Below, one piece after another: positions 10,406 to 20,994 of a stretch of DNA of 64,000 nt. The stretch is from positions 62,001 to 126,000 of the forward strand of contig CAUYUJ010018863.1 of the NCBI GenBank assembly GCA_963575745.1, given 5' to 3'. Position 1 is the stretch's first letter. Each line of letters opens with the position of its first letter. The stretch is from Prorocentrum cordatum. Lineage: Eukaryota > Sar > Dinophyceae > Prorocentrales > Prorocentraceae. A model generated the notes under the pieces. The model saw only the letters and a program-made list of their open reading frames with translations. It made no database searches and had not been told where the DNA came from. Made by a program: the position numbers and the translations under genes.

Positions 10406-11060
10406 GGGGCCACGAACCGTGCGAAATGATGCGGCACCGCCACGCGAACCCTGCCACTGTGGCCCTCGGTGGAGCTCCCTACGGGGCCACGAACCGTGCG
10501 AGTGGTGCGCCAAAATGGGGCGCCGCTGCCATGCAAACCCTGTCACTGTGGCCCTCGGTGGAGCTCCCTACGTGGCCACGAACCGTGCGAGTGGTGCGCC
10601 AAAATGGGGCGCCGCTGCAATGCGAACCCTGCCACTGTTGCCCTCGGCGGAGCTCCCGATGGGGCCAAGAAGCGTGTGAGGGGTGCACCAAAATGGTGCG
10701 GCGGCGCCATGAGGACCCTGGCAGTTGGGCCTTAGCTGGAGCTCCCCATGGGGCCACGACGCGTGTAACGTGGTGTGCCGAAATAAGGCGGCGCTGCCAT
10801 GCGGACCCTGGCAGTTGGGCCCTAGTTGGAGGTCCCTATGGGGCCTCGAAGCGTGTAAGATGTGCGCCGAAATGAGACAGCGGCGCCATGCAGGCCCTGG
10901 CATTTGGACCTTAGTTGGAGCTCCATATACCATGGGGCCACAAAACGTGTGAGAGGTGTGCCGAAATAAGGCGGCGGCGCCATGAGGACCATGGCATGGG
11001 CCTTCTCCCTATTGGGCCACAACGCGTGTGAGGGGTGTGCCGAAACAGAAACATGCAGAG
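10406..11060 (+). repeat. 89-bp tandem repeat, about 7.5 units
   Basis: The landmark GGGGCCACGAACCGTG (or variants) is at 10406, 10483, 10572, 10661, 10750, 10840, 10934 and 11013; most steps are 89-90. The first step and the last two differ by short indels. Units also contain CCAAAATGGGGC and CCTCGGTGGAGCTCCC. 89 is not a multiple of 3, so it is non-coding. Confidence 0.92.
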
Positions 11061-11225
11061 GGCAGAAACAGAAATGTGAGGAGGAATGATGGGGAGGAGC
11101 AGAGGAGGAAAGAGACGAGGGGCGCTCTCGTCAAAACGAGGACCCAACACCACAAGATGGTTGGGGCCTTAAAGAAAACAATGGTGTTTGCAGGCCCCGC
11201 CGTTCCGCTTCCGACGGGCTCTTGA
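11060..11225. other. A/G-rich spacer
   Basis: Purine-rich (GAGGAGCAGAGGAGG) stretch between two repeat fields; nothing recognised. Confidence 0.4.
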
Positions 11226-11590
11226 CGCCTCCAGATGGCCGCAAGATTACCCAATAGAGAGAACCAAGAGGCCCCCAAGACGGCCCCACGACCGCCCAAG
11301 GGAGCCCAAAAAGTGCCTCAAGAGGGCCCCGAGAAGCGGTTTTGATGGCCCCAGGGAGGGGAGGGAATTTGGGCCCCCCTCTTTTGATCGACGCCCTCCA
11401 AGATGGCCCCAAGAGGCCACCCAAAGCTCCCAAGAGGCCCCAAACAGGGCTACAAGAGAGCCCTAAGACCCCCCGAAAGAGCCCCAACAGAACCTGAAGA
11501 TCCTCCAAAATAGCTCCAAGCGGGCCCCGAGAGGGCCGCGAAAGAGCCCCAAGAGGACCCTGAGAGGGCCTTCGCAAGACCCCATGACGG
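11225..11590 (+). repeat. Diverged 11-bp AAGAGGCCCCC tract
   Basis: CCAAGAGGCCCCCAAGACGGCCCC and similar phrases through the interval; same family as 5045, 9290 and 48010. Confidence 0.85.
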
Positions 11591-11712
11591 TTGTCCGAAA
11601 CTTCGTCCTCATACTCCTCTTCCTCATCGCCCTCCTCTTCCTCCTCGTCATCCTCATCGTCCTCCTCGTCCTCCCCGTCCTCCTCCCCGTCCTACTCCTG
11701 GTTCTCGCCTCG
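11590..11712. repeat. TCC/TCATCC polypyrimidine tract
   Basis: CTCATCCTCCTCGTCC-type pyrimidine-rich run bordering the 11-mer tract. Confidence 0.75.
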
Positions 11713-11811
11713 TCCTGGGCCTGCTGAGGCTGATCCAGAAGGTCCACAACTTGTTCCAACGCATGTTTCTACACTGCCCTGATTAAGGCAACTCGCCTCG
11801 GCATCGTTTCT

Positions 11812-12600
11812 GGATGGGCTGGTGGCGACATTGTTTGGTCAGCGGCCGCGGGCGAGCGCGCCGGCGGCGAGTCCAGTCGAAGCGGGGCACGCAGCAACGA
11901 ATTACCCTAAGGCGACGGAGGGTGTCTACATCTACAGCGGCAAACCGAGCCCTCACGCAGCAGCCCAGCGGCGGACCGGCGGGTGGGGGGACAGCTGAAA
12001 CGGAGTCGAACTGCCAGCGCGCAAGTATGAAAAGCGTCGGACACCAGGGAGTCGGGCCAGAAGCCGAGATGAATGCAAGGACGCAACCCCGGACGACTGC
12101 GAGAGTACCAGGGTGGCCCGAAGGACCGTCGGCCAAAGAATTAAAGCCAGGAGGCGAGAGCGTTGTCAGGCTGCAAATCGCAGGGTGGCCGTAGCCGCAT
12201 AGTTCCTGGTGGCGACACTTTTTTAATCAGCGGCCGCAGGCGAGCGCGCCAGCGGCTAGTCCAGTAGAAGCGGGGCACGCGACCACGAATTAGCCTAAGG
12301 CGACGGGGCGCAGCCACACCTAAGGCGGGACAGAGCCTCACGCAGCACCTCCGCGGCGAACCGGCGAGTGGAAAGGGCTGGCGGTAAGCTGAAACAGTAC
12401 TGCCAGGGTGCAGGTATGCAACGCGTCGGAAGCTGCGGGTAGACAGGGGGACCGTCGACCACGGACAGCAGCAGACGTGGAATTAGATGCAAGGGCGCAA
12501 GCCCCCTGACAGCTGCAAAGGTACCAGGGTGGCCGCAGCCAGTGAACCGACTGTCGGATGTCGAATTGTGTGCCCAGAGGTGACGTAAGCGTTGGCAAGC
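11812..12600 (+). repeat. Approximately 391-bp tandem duplication
   Basis: GGTGGCGACA begins at 11820 and 12211 (391 apart). Each is followed by TCAGCGGCCGC, GCGAGCGCGCC, CGGGGCACGC, ACGAATTA, CCTAAGGCGACGG, a GCCTCACGCAGCA-like stretch and CTGAAAC. A further fragment (GGCGACACGCAAAGCGTCAAGAATTG) is near 12613 and again near 16449. No protein recognised in either copy. Confidence 0.75.
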
Positions 12601-12683
12601 TGCGAAGTAACCTGATGGCGACACGCAAAGCGTCAAGAATTGGACTGAGCGGTTGACGGAAGTGGAGTTGTCTCTCTTCCTAT

Positions 12684-12710
12684 CTCTCTCTCTCTCTCTC
12701 TCTCTCTCGA
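12684..12710. repeat. (CT)n microsatellite
   Basis: Short uninterrupted CT run at the edge of the 391-bp duplication field. Confidence 0.85.
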
Positions 12711-12964
12711 TCACGAGGCACAGCGGAAATGCAGTTCAAAACATTGGGTGCTCACCTTGGCCACACTGACTGAATGTGCTGTCACAGTGCTCGACGAGGA
12801 ACTGAGGAGAAGAGGAGAGGAGGAAGAGGCGACCTGGAGACTCGGAAAACCGAGGAGCACTTGCTGCTCAGGCAGACCAACATCCAGAGGGACAAAAAGG
12901 GTGATAGCAAGGGAGGGTAGCGAATCAGCACACGTAGCTGACGAGAGAGCGCGATCCACCGCCG

Positions 12965-13985
12965 CTCTACTGTGGAATATTCCCCCCCTCTTCCTCCGGA
13001 GCCCGCCCCCCCCCCCCCGAAAATCCCCCCCCCCTCCCCTCCCCCGGCAAAACCTCCCCCCTCCCCGAACCCCTCCCCCCCCCCCCCCTCCCCCTCGAAA
13101 ACCGGGGGGGTCACTACCGGTTCGAACCCCCCCCCCCGAAAACCGGAGGGGGGGTCACTACCGGTTCGAACCCCTCCCCACCCACCCCCTCACTGCCAGC
13201 AAACGATTCCCGCTCCCTACCACCGTCCTCACCACATCCCCCACTGTTGTTCCCAGCACCACTGTCCTCACCACCACTGTCCCCACTGGTTCCACCACCG
13301 CCCCTACTGCCCCCACCAGTGCCACCACCACTGTCGCACTGTCCCCACTATCCCCACCACTGTTCCCACCACGGTTCCACTCTCCCCAATTTGCTCCACG
13401 GCCCCAACCACTACCCGACTATCCCCACTGTCCCCACTGTCCCACTGACTCCGCCGCTGTCCCACTGAGCTCTCCCACTGTTCCCACTACTGTCCCCACT
13501 GTCCCCACCACTGTCCCCACTGTACCTCTGCCCCATTGTCCCACCGCCGTCCTCGCCACCGCCTTCACCACTGTCCCCACCACCACTGTACCCTCCACTG
13601 TCCTACTGTTTCCACCACATTCCCACTGTCCCCACACCACTGTCCCCACCAGCACCGTCCCCACCACTGTCCCACTGTCCCCACTGTTCCCACCATTGTC
13701 CTCACCACTGTCCCCACCACTACCGTCCCCACCAATGTCCCACACTGTCCCGCTGTCCCCTCACCAGTCCCCACCACCACCGTCCCCACCACTGTCCGCA
13801 CCCCCCCCCGGTTTTCGAGGGGGGGGGGGGGGCGAACCGGTAGTGACACCCCCCCCTTTTCATGATGGACTGGGGGAGGGGGGGGAGGGGTTCGAACCGG
13901 TAGTGACCCCCCCCCGGCTTCCGAAGGGAGGGGGGGGGGGGAGCGGTTCGAACCGGTAGTGACCCCCCCCGGTTTTCCGCCAGCA
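12965..13985. mobile_element. Inverted-repeat compound element around a CCCCACTGT array
   Basis: Left arm (13090-13180) carries two copies of GGTCACTACCGGTTCGAACCCC separated by poly-C/G. The right arm (13800-13975) carries three copies in reverse complement. Each is joined to a GAAAACCGG/CCGGTTTTC motif. Between them 13200-13800 is a (CCCCACTGTCCCCACCA)-like minisatellite. GGTTCGAACC matches the T-arm/B-box core of tRNAs, but I see no cloverleaf. Whether the whole unit moved together is inference. Confidence 0.55.
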
Positions 13986-14027
13986 GCGGTAGAACACGCT
14001 CTTTCTGGTGTTCCAACCCATCCCTGG

Positions 14028-14112
14028 TGCCGCAGGCGCCAATATATCAAGGAAAGCGCCCGGCAACGCGGCCGAAATCCGCTGCAGGCAGCGGATCTCG
14101 TGCGCCCCCTGG
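14028..14112 (+). repeat. Right half of an interrupted dispersed repeat
   Basis: GGCGCCAATATATCAAGG, GCGCCCGGC, GGCCGAAATCCGCTGCAGGCAGCGGATCTCGT matches 6985-7053. The left half (GATAGCAAGGGAGGG..AATCAGCACACGTAGCTGA) is at 12898-12945. ATCCGCTGC-AG-GCAGCGGAT is a 9-bp hairpin. Confidence 0.65.
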
Positions 14113-14114
14113 CC

Positions 14115-14815
14115 CTACCCCACAATCTCGCCCGCCCGACAAAGCCAGCGCCGCCCAAGAACCGGAGAGGGGGACAGGGGAGGGGGAGGCGGACTGGGAC
14201 CCCAAGCTAATGGAAGAGCAGTTACCCCCCCCTCCACGCTTCGGTCGGTGCCGCGCCCTTATCTGGACGGATAAAAAAAGGCACAAGCACCACCAAAGAC
14301 CGCCTCCATCGGCGGCGAGTCCAAGCAGAGGGGGCGGGCATTCTCAAAGGCTCGGAATGCCTCCGGCCGTTTGAGAATTTGTCTGAGCCTCCTCCGATGA
14401 CGGACACGGCTTCTGGGAAGGCTGGAAGGGCTTCTGAGAGGCCCCTCTCCGCCTTCTGAGAAGGCCTGTCCCCTGCCTCCACACCCTGGGCGCGCCGCCG
14501 CCTCCAGGGGCCCCAAAGCGGGACCGAAGTGGTGGAGCGCAGTATTGTCGTGACCTCTGGCAAAGAAGTCTGGGGAGGCTTCGGGCTGCGCACAGACAGC
14601 CCCCCCCCCCAGGTAGGTAGCCACGAGTGGTCCCAGCTGGCCTCCAGAGGGAGGCTCCCCGAGCAGACCAGGGCGGCCTCGACACCTCAAAAACCTGGTG
14701 CGCGGAGCGCCCCCAGCGGTGCCGCCGGAGGCGGCGCCAGGGTGTGGAGGCCGCCCCGGGACCCTGGGCTGCTCGGGTCTGTAGGCCAACCCGAAACGGA
14801 GAGCAGAAAGTCCAA
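14115..14815. other. No gene recognised
   Basis: GC-rich spacer. Several GGCTTCTGAGAAGGCC-like short palindromic phrases occur near 14410-14470; similar ones recur at 20745-20850. Confidence 0.4.
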
Positions 14816-14824
14816 CCTTGTAAC

Positions 14825-14940
14825 GAAGGATTGCAAAAAAAACGAAGGATTGCAAAAAGAAGGATTGCAAAAAAACCTGGGTTTGCAAAAAAAAACCTGG
14901 GTTTTTTTGCAATCCTGTTTTTTTTTGCAATCCTGGGTTT
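14825..14940. repeat. A/T-tract hairpin of GGATTGCAAAAAAA units
   Basis: GGATTGCAAAAAA occurs forward near 14828, 14847 and 14862. Its reverse complement TTTTTTTGCAATCC occurs near 14903 and 14921. The result is a long imperfect hairpin with a CCTGGG/CCCAGG centre, in otherwise GC-rich DNA. Confidence 0.85.
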
Positions 14941-14946
14941 TTTTGC

Positions 14947-15060
14947 ACCCCGACAAGCGAAGCCGCTCAGTCAGCGCACCCAAGAGAAGCATCGAACAGG
15001 GCAGGGCTGCCTGGTAAACGCCGGGGGCCGTGCAGCCAGCGCCAATCATCGGGGTCGGGG
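14947..15060 (+). repeat. Dispersed ~110-bp repeat (CCCCGACAAGCGAAGCCG), copy 2
   Basis: Homologous to 6017-6125; see that entry for shared landmarks. It continues into CATCGGGGTCGGGGTG, also seen near 6278. Confidence 0.75.
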
Positions 15061-15107
15061 TGGTGTTGCCTCCCTCGACGCAGCACTACCAGGTCCGTCC
15101 CGTTGGA

Positions 15108-15197
15108 GTCCCGAAACGGTGCGGTGACGGACCGTGCGGTGACCTCGAAATCCCCCAAGACCTCACCGCACGCTCCGTCACCGCACGGTTTTGGGAC
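15108..15197. repeat. 35-bp inverted repeat hairpin with CCGTGCGGTGA
   Basis: Arms 15108-15142 and 15163-15197 pair at 32 of 35 positions with a 20-base loop. CCGTGCGGTGAC recurs at 15250-15262 outside the hairpin. No target duplication was noticed. Confidence 0.85.
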
Positions 15198-15199
15198 CC

Positions 15200-16880
15200 T
15201 GGAGGCCCCAATCGCCCGAGACGTCCTCGGAGAAGGCCTCGAGTCCCACAACCGTGCGGTGACCCCGAATCCCCACCGACTCACCACCAGGGTGTGGTCA
15301 CCGCCCCGTTGGGGGGCCCCCGAGCCCCTCCCCCGCCCGTCGCCCAGCCCAGGGGGGGAGGAGCACGGAGCCGCGCGGCGGCGACGGGCGGGGCGGGGGG
15401 GCGGTCCTCGCGCGCCGGGCGCGCCCGGCGGGTCCGACGGGGCGCGGCGCGCCCCCGCCCGCTCCCTCCAAAAAGTTGAGCCTGCACGCCCTGGCTGGAG
15501 AGAGAAGAGTTGTGGACGCCACGACAATGGACACCCTAACAGTCCTATCATCGCATTAAAAATGTGTCTAAAATGTAGGAAAATGTCTTGGAAATGTGTA
15601 CAACATGTTTTCTACATGTTTTAAACAGTTTAAACACATGTTCTAGACATCTGGAAATTAGTTGGCCACATGCTTCCTCTCCATTGATCGTCCTCCACAA
15701 AGAGAAAGAGAGAGAGAGAGAGAGGAGCAGGTGGAGGGCACGTAAGCAAGCAGGCAGCCCAAGCGAGCGAATGCTCGGCCCAGGGTCGGGCGCGGCTGGG
15801 TGACATCTCGAGCATCCCTGCCGGTGCCTGGAGGGAAAAAAGAAGGCGCGCTCGCACTCGGGAAACGCATTGTCTATACATGCCTCATACCAGTCGACGT
15901 GGAAGTGGGTGTATGACTATTGGCGCTAACGATCACCCCATCTCACAAGAAAGGGCTGCAAATGCAAAACTTGCCCAGAGTCCCCAGGAGGGCCCAAAGA
16001 GGCGACTTTCTGCGCACACAGAAACAAAACTGATTAGGGCCTCCCCTTTTTGATCGATGACCTCCAGGATGGCCCCAAGAAGAGGGCCCCAGAGAGCCAA
16101 AGAGTCCTCTGGGAGGCTCACAGAAGTCTTTGAGTTGACCACTGCTGGGAGGCTGCTCGGGCTGTTCCCAGCTTCTGCTCGACCAGTGTCCGCCTGTGCG
16201 CTTCACTGCAGCGTTAGGGAAGGACCCGCTCAGGGGGGGGCAGACACCGACCCGGCATCGGCGATGCATCGCCAACAGATCCGCGATGCGCCCCCGATGG
16301 CGAATCCGCACGTGCCCGGCGGGGTGGGCTATCGGGCCCCTGTCGGCGATCGATGGGCGATCGGGGGTCTGAGCATACCCACCTGAGCCTGTCTCCCCAC
16401 ATCGTCGCCCCTGACAACCCCCCCGAGAGTCGTTTCTGGATGGACGGGCGGGGACATGCGAAGCGTCAAGAATTGTGAGACCAGCGCCAGCGCCCACCCA
16501 TTCCATCCTGTGCACCACCTCATACGTACATCGAGGATCACAACTTGCCACCATCGCCAGAGCAGGCATGTAATCCGCCAGATCTGGACAACTCAACTGC
16601 AGCCTACGCTTTTGCGATTCGCAGACGGGGCCCCGATCGCGCTGCGCAGCACAGCCGCCTCTCGCACCGAACACTCCGACCTGATCCAGCAGCTCCCCTC
16701 CACCAGGATCCGCACACCACCACCGAGAGGACCTCCTCGGGGCAAGGCGCCTCTCCGCAGCCTGCCGCCGCGCCGGCGCCGACGCCGCCTGCGCCACCGC
16801 CGCCGCCACCGCGGGCGGCACCCTCGCTCTGGACCTCTGACCGCAAGACGACGTAGTTCTCGAAAGCAAGAGCAGCGCTT
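15200..16880. other. No gene recognised
   Basis: 15330-15480 is extremely GC-rich. 15560-15660 is AT-rich with repeated ACATGTT/AAATGTG. 15703-15724 is (AG)n. 16050-16100 has a few 11-mer units. 16425-16480 repeats the GTTTCTGGATGG and GACATGCGAAGCGTCAAGAATTG pieces seen at 11800 and 12613. Confidence 0.45.
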
Positions 16881-16882
16881 GC

Positions 16883-18364
16883 TCATCTCCTGCCAGCGCC
16901 CATGCCACGGCCCTTCCCCTTGGCGGCGGCACCCGCGAGGGCAGGCTTTCCCGCCCAGTCGGCGCGGGCCTGCACGGCGACGGCCAGCGCCTGCAGGCAG
17001 CGCAGGACGGCGTCAGGGTTCTGAGGCGCCCGCCCGGTGGTATCGGGCATGAGATCTGGCGGGGTGAAGACGTCGTTCTGGTGGACGCCGAGATCCTTGC
17101 AGGCCTTGATGAACTGGGCAATCCTGCCAAGGGTGACTGGCAGAACCTTCGGGAAGGCGTCGGGCTTGATGGCCAGGACAAGAGCACAAAGCAACTGGCC
17201 GTCGGCGAGGTGCTCCGGCTCCAGCGCCTGCGCGGACAGGTCCCCTGGGGGCAGCAGCGGCCTTATCTTCTTACACGCAGCCACGTTGGCCTCTGCCGCA
17301 ACGACCGCGGCGGGTTTGGCCTCCAGCCTGTGCCTGATGACGCCGACCAGCCACATGATGGCCAGCTGCCACGGGTCGGTGGTCTCCTCTGCGGCCCGCT
17401 TCAAGCCAAGCTCTGGGTTGGCGCGGCTCCCCTCGTCTTCGGAGTCCGTCTCGTACTCCGACTCCTCCGCGGCCGCGGCCGCGGCTCCCGCCGAGCCGCC
17501 CGCCGCCGCAGCGGCGCTCCCGCGCGGAGCCTCCTCCAGGAGGAGGAGGAGGAGGAGGAGGAGGAGGAGGAGGAGGAGGAGGAGGAGGACGAGGAGGAGG
17601 AGGAGGAGGAGGAGGAGGAGGAGGAGGAGGAGGAGGAGGAGGAGGGGGGGGGGGGAGGAGGGGGAGGAGGAGGGCGTCAGCTCCGTCGCTGGCGCCCTGG
17701 AGGACACCTCCTCGGCGACGGCGCCGCCCTCGACCGCAGCTCCGCTGGCCTGGGCCTCCTCGGCTGCGTCAGGGGCCCGCGCCGTCGGCGCGGACGCCGA
17801 GCCGGCCGCCGCCTCCTCTGCCTCCGGCGTCGCGCAGGGTGCCTCCTCGGACAGCGCGCCAGCATCAGCTCCGACGCCGCTGGGGGCGCCTTCATCGGCC
17901 GCCACTGGGGCCCGCGTCGCCCGCGCTGGCGCCGACGCTGCCTCCAGCGTCACAGGGAGCGCCTGTTCAGCCACGACGTCGCTGGTGACCACAGCTCCGC
18001 TGGCCACGGTTCCCTCCGCTGTGTCTGGGGCGATCGCTGCGTCGGCCGCCTCCGCCTCTGGCTCCTGGGCAACGACGCTGCCAGCGGCCACGGCTCCGTT
18101 GGAGACATCCTCCTCGGCCGCCTCGGCAGCTGCTGGGTCCCGCGCGGCCGACGCCAGCGCCACATCGGCCACCGCCTTCGGTGCTGCCTCTGGCGCCCTG
18201 AGAGGCGCCTTCACGGCCTCGGCGCCACTGGCGGGCACAGCTCTGCTGGAGGCGTCTTCCTCGGCCGCCTCCAGGGCCCGCGCCGCTGACGCTGGCGCCG
18301 CCGCTGCTTCCAATGTCCCAAGTGGTGCCTGAGCCACAGCGACGCCGGCAGCTCCCTGTGTCTC
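16883..18364 (-). CDS. Calponin-homology (CH) domain protein, 3'-terminal exon
   Basis: Open for about 490 codons to a TGA at 16883. There is no ATG near the 5' end, but the frame is entered right after CTCCGTCCCCTACAG, a good splice acceptor (exon from 18364), so earlier exons are missing. First ~235 residues: imperfect ~40-45-residue Ala/Glu/Val repeats (AAEEDxSSGAV, AEEP). A Leu run of roughly 35 residues (17535-17640) comes from a GGA tract. Then an acidic SEYETDSEDEG linker and a C-terminal CH domain (about 16970-17375) with DPWQLAIMWLVGVI, LADGQLLCALVLAIKPDAFP, IAQFIKACKDLGV and NPDAVLRCLQALA. CH domains bind actin or signalling partners; a single CH here suggests a calponin/transgelin-like cytoskeletal role (inference). 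The tail is KGKGRGMGAGRR. The Leu run could instead be an unrecognised intron. Confidence 0.7.
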   Translation of the reverse strand, partial: ETQGAAGVAVAQAPLGTLEAAAAPASAARALEAAEEDASSRAVPASGAEAVKAPLRAPEAAPKAVADVALASAARDPAAAEAAEEDVSNGAVAAGSVVAQEPEAEAADAAIAPDTAEGTVASGAVVTSDVVAEQALPVTLEAASAPARATRAPVAADEGAPSGVGADAGALSEEAPCATPEAEEAAAGSASAPTARAPDAAEEAQASGAAVEGGAVAEEVSSRAPATELTPSSSPSSPPPLLLLLLLLLLLLLLLLLLVLLLLLLLLLLLLLLLLLEEAPRGSAAAAAGGSAGAAAAAAEESEYETDSEDEGSRANPELGLKRAAEETTDPWQLAIMWLVGVIRHRLEAKPAAVVAAEANVAACKKIRPLLPPGDLSAQALEPEHLADGQLLCALVLAIKPDAFPKVLPVTLGRIAQFIKACKDLGVHQNDVFTPPDLMPDTTGRAPQNPDAVLRCLQALAVAVQARADWAGKPALAGAAAKGKGRGMGAGRR

Positions 18365-18365
18365 C

Positions 18366-20990
18366 TGTAGGGGACGGAGTGCCAACGAGCGGCGACTGCA
18401 TCATTTGAATCGTCAGGGATGCGTTCACGATCGGCCTGGAGTCTCAACTTGGAATCCTCTGCGTTTCTGCCAAGAGCTGCACGCAGCTGGCGAAGGCCTG
18501 ATTTTCTCAACACACTGGCCCCAGGAGCGCTCGAGCCCCTTCTGGGGACTGGCGCGTCGCCCCCCCTGGGAGGGCATGGGGGCGCGGGAGACGCACGACG
18601 CAGAGGCGCCGCGCCCAGACGGCAAGAGGAGTGCTGCTTTCGTTCCGGCCGATCGCATCGCTCCTCCCCTCGACTGCAGCCTCCAGGGGCAGTTTCGGGA
18701 GAGGCCCACAGGGTACAATCAGTCAGGGGGACGTAAGACCTGGGTACAGGGGACTCGGAAATCCCCGACGAGATCGTCAAAAAAATGACGAGGCCGAGCC
18801 TGCATTTTGACGAGGCCTCCCGCTGCAGACATCCTACGAAACTCCTCCTCGTCAAAATCCGAGGCGCGGTCGTCAAAAAACGATGGCGAACCCGAGTCCT
18901 GGCAAACCCGGGTCTTACGCTCCCCCGAAATCAGAGGGGGACGCGGGGAGAAAAGCCGCCCCCGAGGCAGGGATCACTCGCCCTGGGGCCGCGGACCGAC
19001 CCCCCAAAAGAAGCAAGAAAATCGCAGGGTGCGTTGGCGGAGGTCCCCCCCCTCGAGCCACTCTCGGAGCTCCCGACGGCCCCGTCCCTCCATCTCCCTC
19101 CCCCTCCACATCCTCCCCCTCGCCCACGCTGCCCAGGGAGGGCCCCAAATGAGGTGCCCAGGAAGCACCAAGAGGCCAACAAGAGGCTCCCAAGATGCCC
19201 CCCGAGAGGCTCCCAAGGAACCCCCCAAGAGGCCCGAAGAGGTCCCCCAGAGGCACCCAAGACGCCCCAAGAGGGCGCGGCGCGAAGGCCAAAATCGGTC
19301 GTGTCACTAAGGGTTGGGCCACGCTTTGGTCCTCCCGGGGGGGGGAGGGGATCCCATCGAGCACATGACAAGTTCCAGACCTGTAAAGTCAGCGGGCGCA
19401 AGCGAGCTGGAGCAAGTGCAGGCGCCGGTCGGGCAACCCGCGGGGCTCGCCTGGAGCAAGTTGGACACGACGAGTTCCAGACAGGAGAGGCACAAGACGG
19501 CACAAGAGGGTCCCCGAAGAGGCCCCTGGACAGCACGAGGGACCCCAAGTTCCCCGTGGACGGCTGGAAGGTGCCCCAGGGCAGGATCAGTCAGCGTCGC
19601 ATCGAGGAATCAGATCGAATCGAACTGTGCGTCGGATCGGACTGCATAGGCACGGAGTCGAAATCGAGTCGGATCGGCTGCCCCAGGATGCACAGCAGCG
19701 CCATACGAGCATCGGGCCACATCGGATCGTCGGGGCAGCAGAATCGAATCGGATCGGGCCCCGGCCGTAGTCGATGTCGAGTCGAATCGATCGGATCGAA
19801 ATGGACAATGAAAGGAGACCTAAAGATCGCTCACGAGGGCCTCCAGAGGGGACCAAGAAGACAAAGAGCGCCCACGGAGGGGCCCAGAAGTCGCGCAGAA
19901 AAGAAGCATATCGAGCCTAGCCTGCCATCCAGACAAAGAGGGGAGGGCGAAAGAGGGAGAAAGGGTAAGGGGAGGAGAGCGAGAACGAGGAAGAGAAGGA
20001 CAAAGAGGACGAGGACAAGAAGGAACAGGAAGAGGGGGGAAGAAGAGGTAGGAGGACGACGAGCAGGACGAAAACGAGAAGGAAAGCGACAACTGGGCAA
20101 ACAAGCCAAGATCAAACGGACGAGACGGACCGAACGGACGAGACTGCCCAGAAGAGGACCAAACCAAACACACCAGCCCACACCTTATTTTTATCAGCGT
20201 TGCCTCCAAACAATAATCCGGAGAGGCCTGATGCATCGAGCCCAACGCGTGTCCAGGTGTTGTTGTTACTTCGTACTCTCCCGCCCTCCTCACTGGAACG
20301 TTGACGTCCACGGCGGCACCAAAGCCAAAAGCCGACTTAACCGTCAGCGCGACCGAAACCGAAGCCGAAACCGAGGAAGCGAGAACGACCTAGAAGGAAG
20401 CAGCGGCGGAAAAGTCGACCGCACCGAACCGACCGAGCGCGGCCCACTGCAACGCGGCCGAACCGACCGAACCGGAGACACTCTCGGTGCTCCTTGCCGC
20501 CAGGCCTTGGCAGGTCACAGCTCAAGCCTCTGGCATCCGTTCGGGATGATCCCCGCACCTACGGCTGGATTTTTCTTGTTATTTCTCGGCCTCTGGGGGC
20601 CCTCGCCCCGGGCCCGAGGCTGTGAGAAAACAACCCGGGACGAGAAGCCAGTCCCGGGGAATGGGTCGAGACCTCCCGGGGCCCACGCTGCACGAGTCAT
20701 GATTCGGCTGCGATCCCAGAAGGGAAGGGAGAGGGGGCAGGCCTTCTCAAAAGCAGGCGGGGCTTCTCAGAAGCCCTCGCGCCTTCCGAGAAGCCTTGTG
20801 AGTCTTCTCCGAAGCCACACAGACGGCTTCTCAGAAGGCGCGAGAGCTTCTGACCCCTGCCCCCGCTCAAATCCCCCTGGGCTCGCCGCCGAATGATATC
20901 GGGGGCCTGGGTCCCGCCCACGCCAAGGCCGCCCCCCTTCCCCACGGCGCAGCGCTGGGTGCGCGCGGCAGCACAAGCACGTACGGCAGG
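18366..20990. other. No gene recognised; 11-mer patch, purine-rich block, GATCGAATCG repeats
   Basis: 18780-18900 holds three GACGAGG/CGTCAAAA-type repeats. 19150-19290 is an 11-mer (AAGAGGCnCCC) patch. 19600-19800 repeats ATCGAATCGGATCG. 19930-20100 is A/G-rich (GAGGACGAGGACAAG). 20730-20860 has AGAAGCC/GGCTTCT inverted phrases. The long plus-strand frame from 18785 crosses all of these and is Arg/Pro-rich without a domain, so I do not call it. Confidence 0.5.
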
Positions 20991-20994
20991 CTTG

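Noticed and set aside
13000-13990. CRISPR array
   Set aside because: The CCCCACTGT units are contiguous with no unique spacers, and the context is eukaryotic.
18785-20896. Plus-strand 703-codon frame
   Set aside because: Crosses several unrelated repeats and an A/G-rich block with a Lys/Arg/Glu run. No recognisable domain, and composition tracks local base bias.
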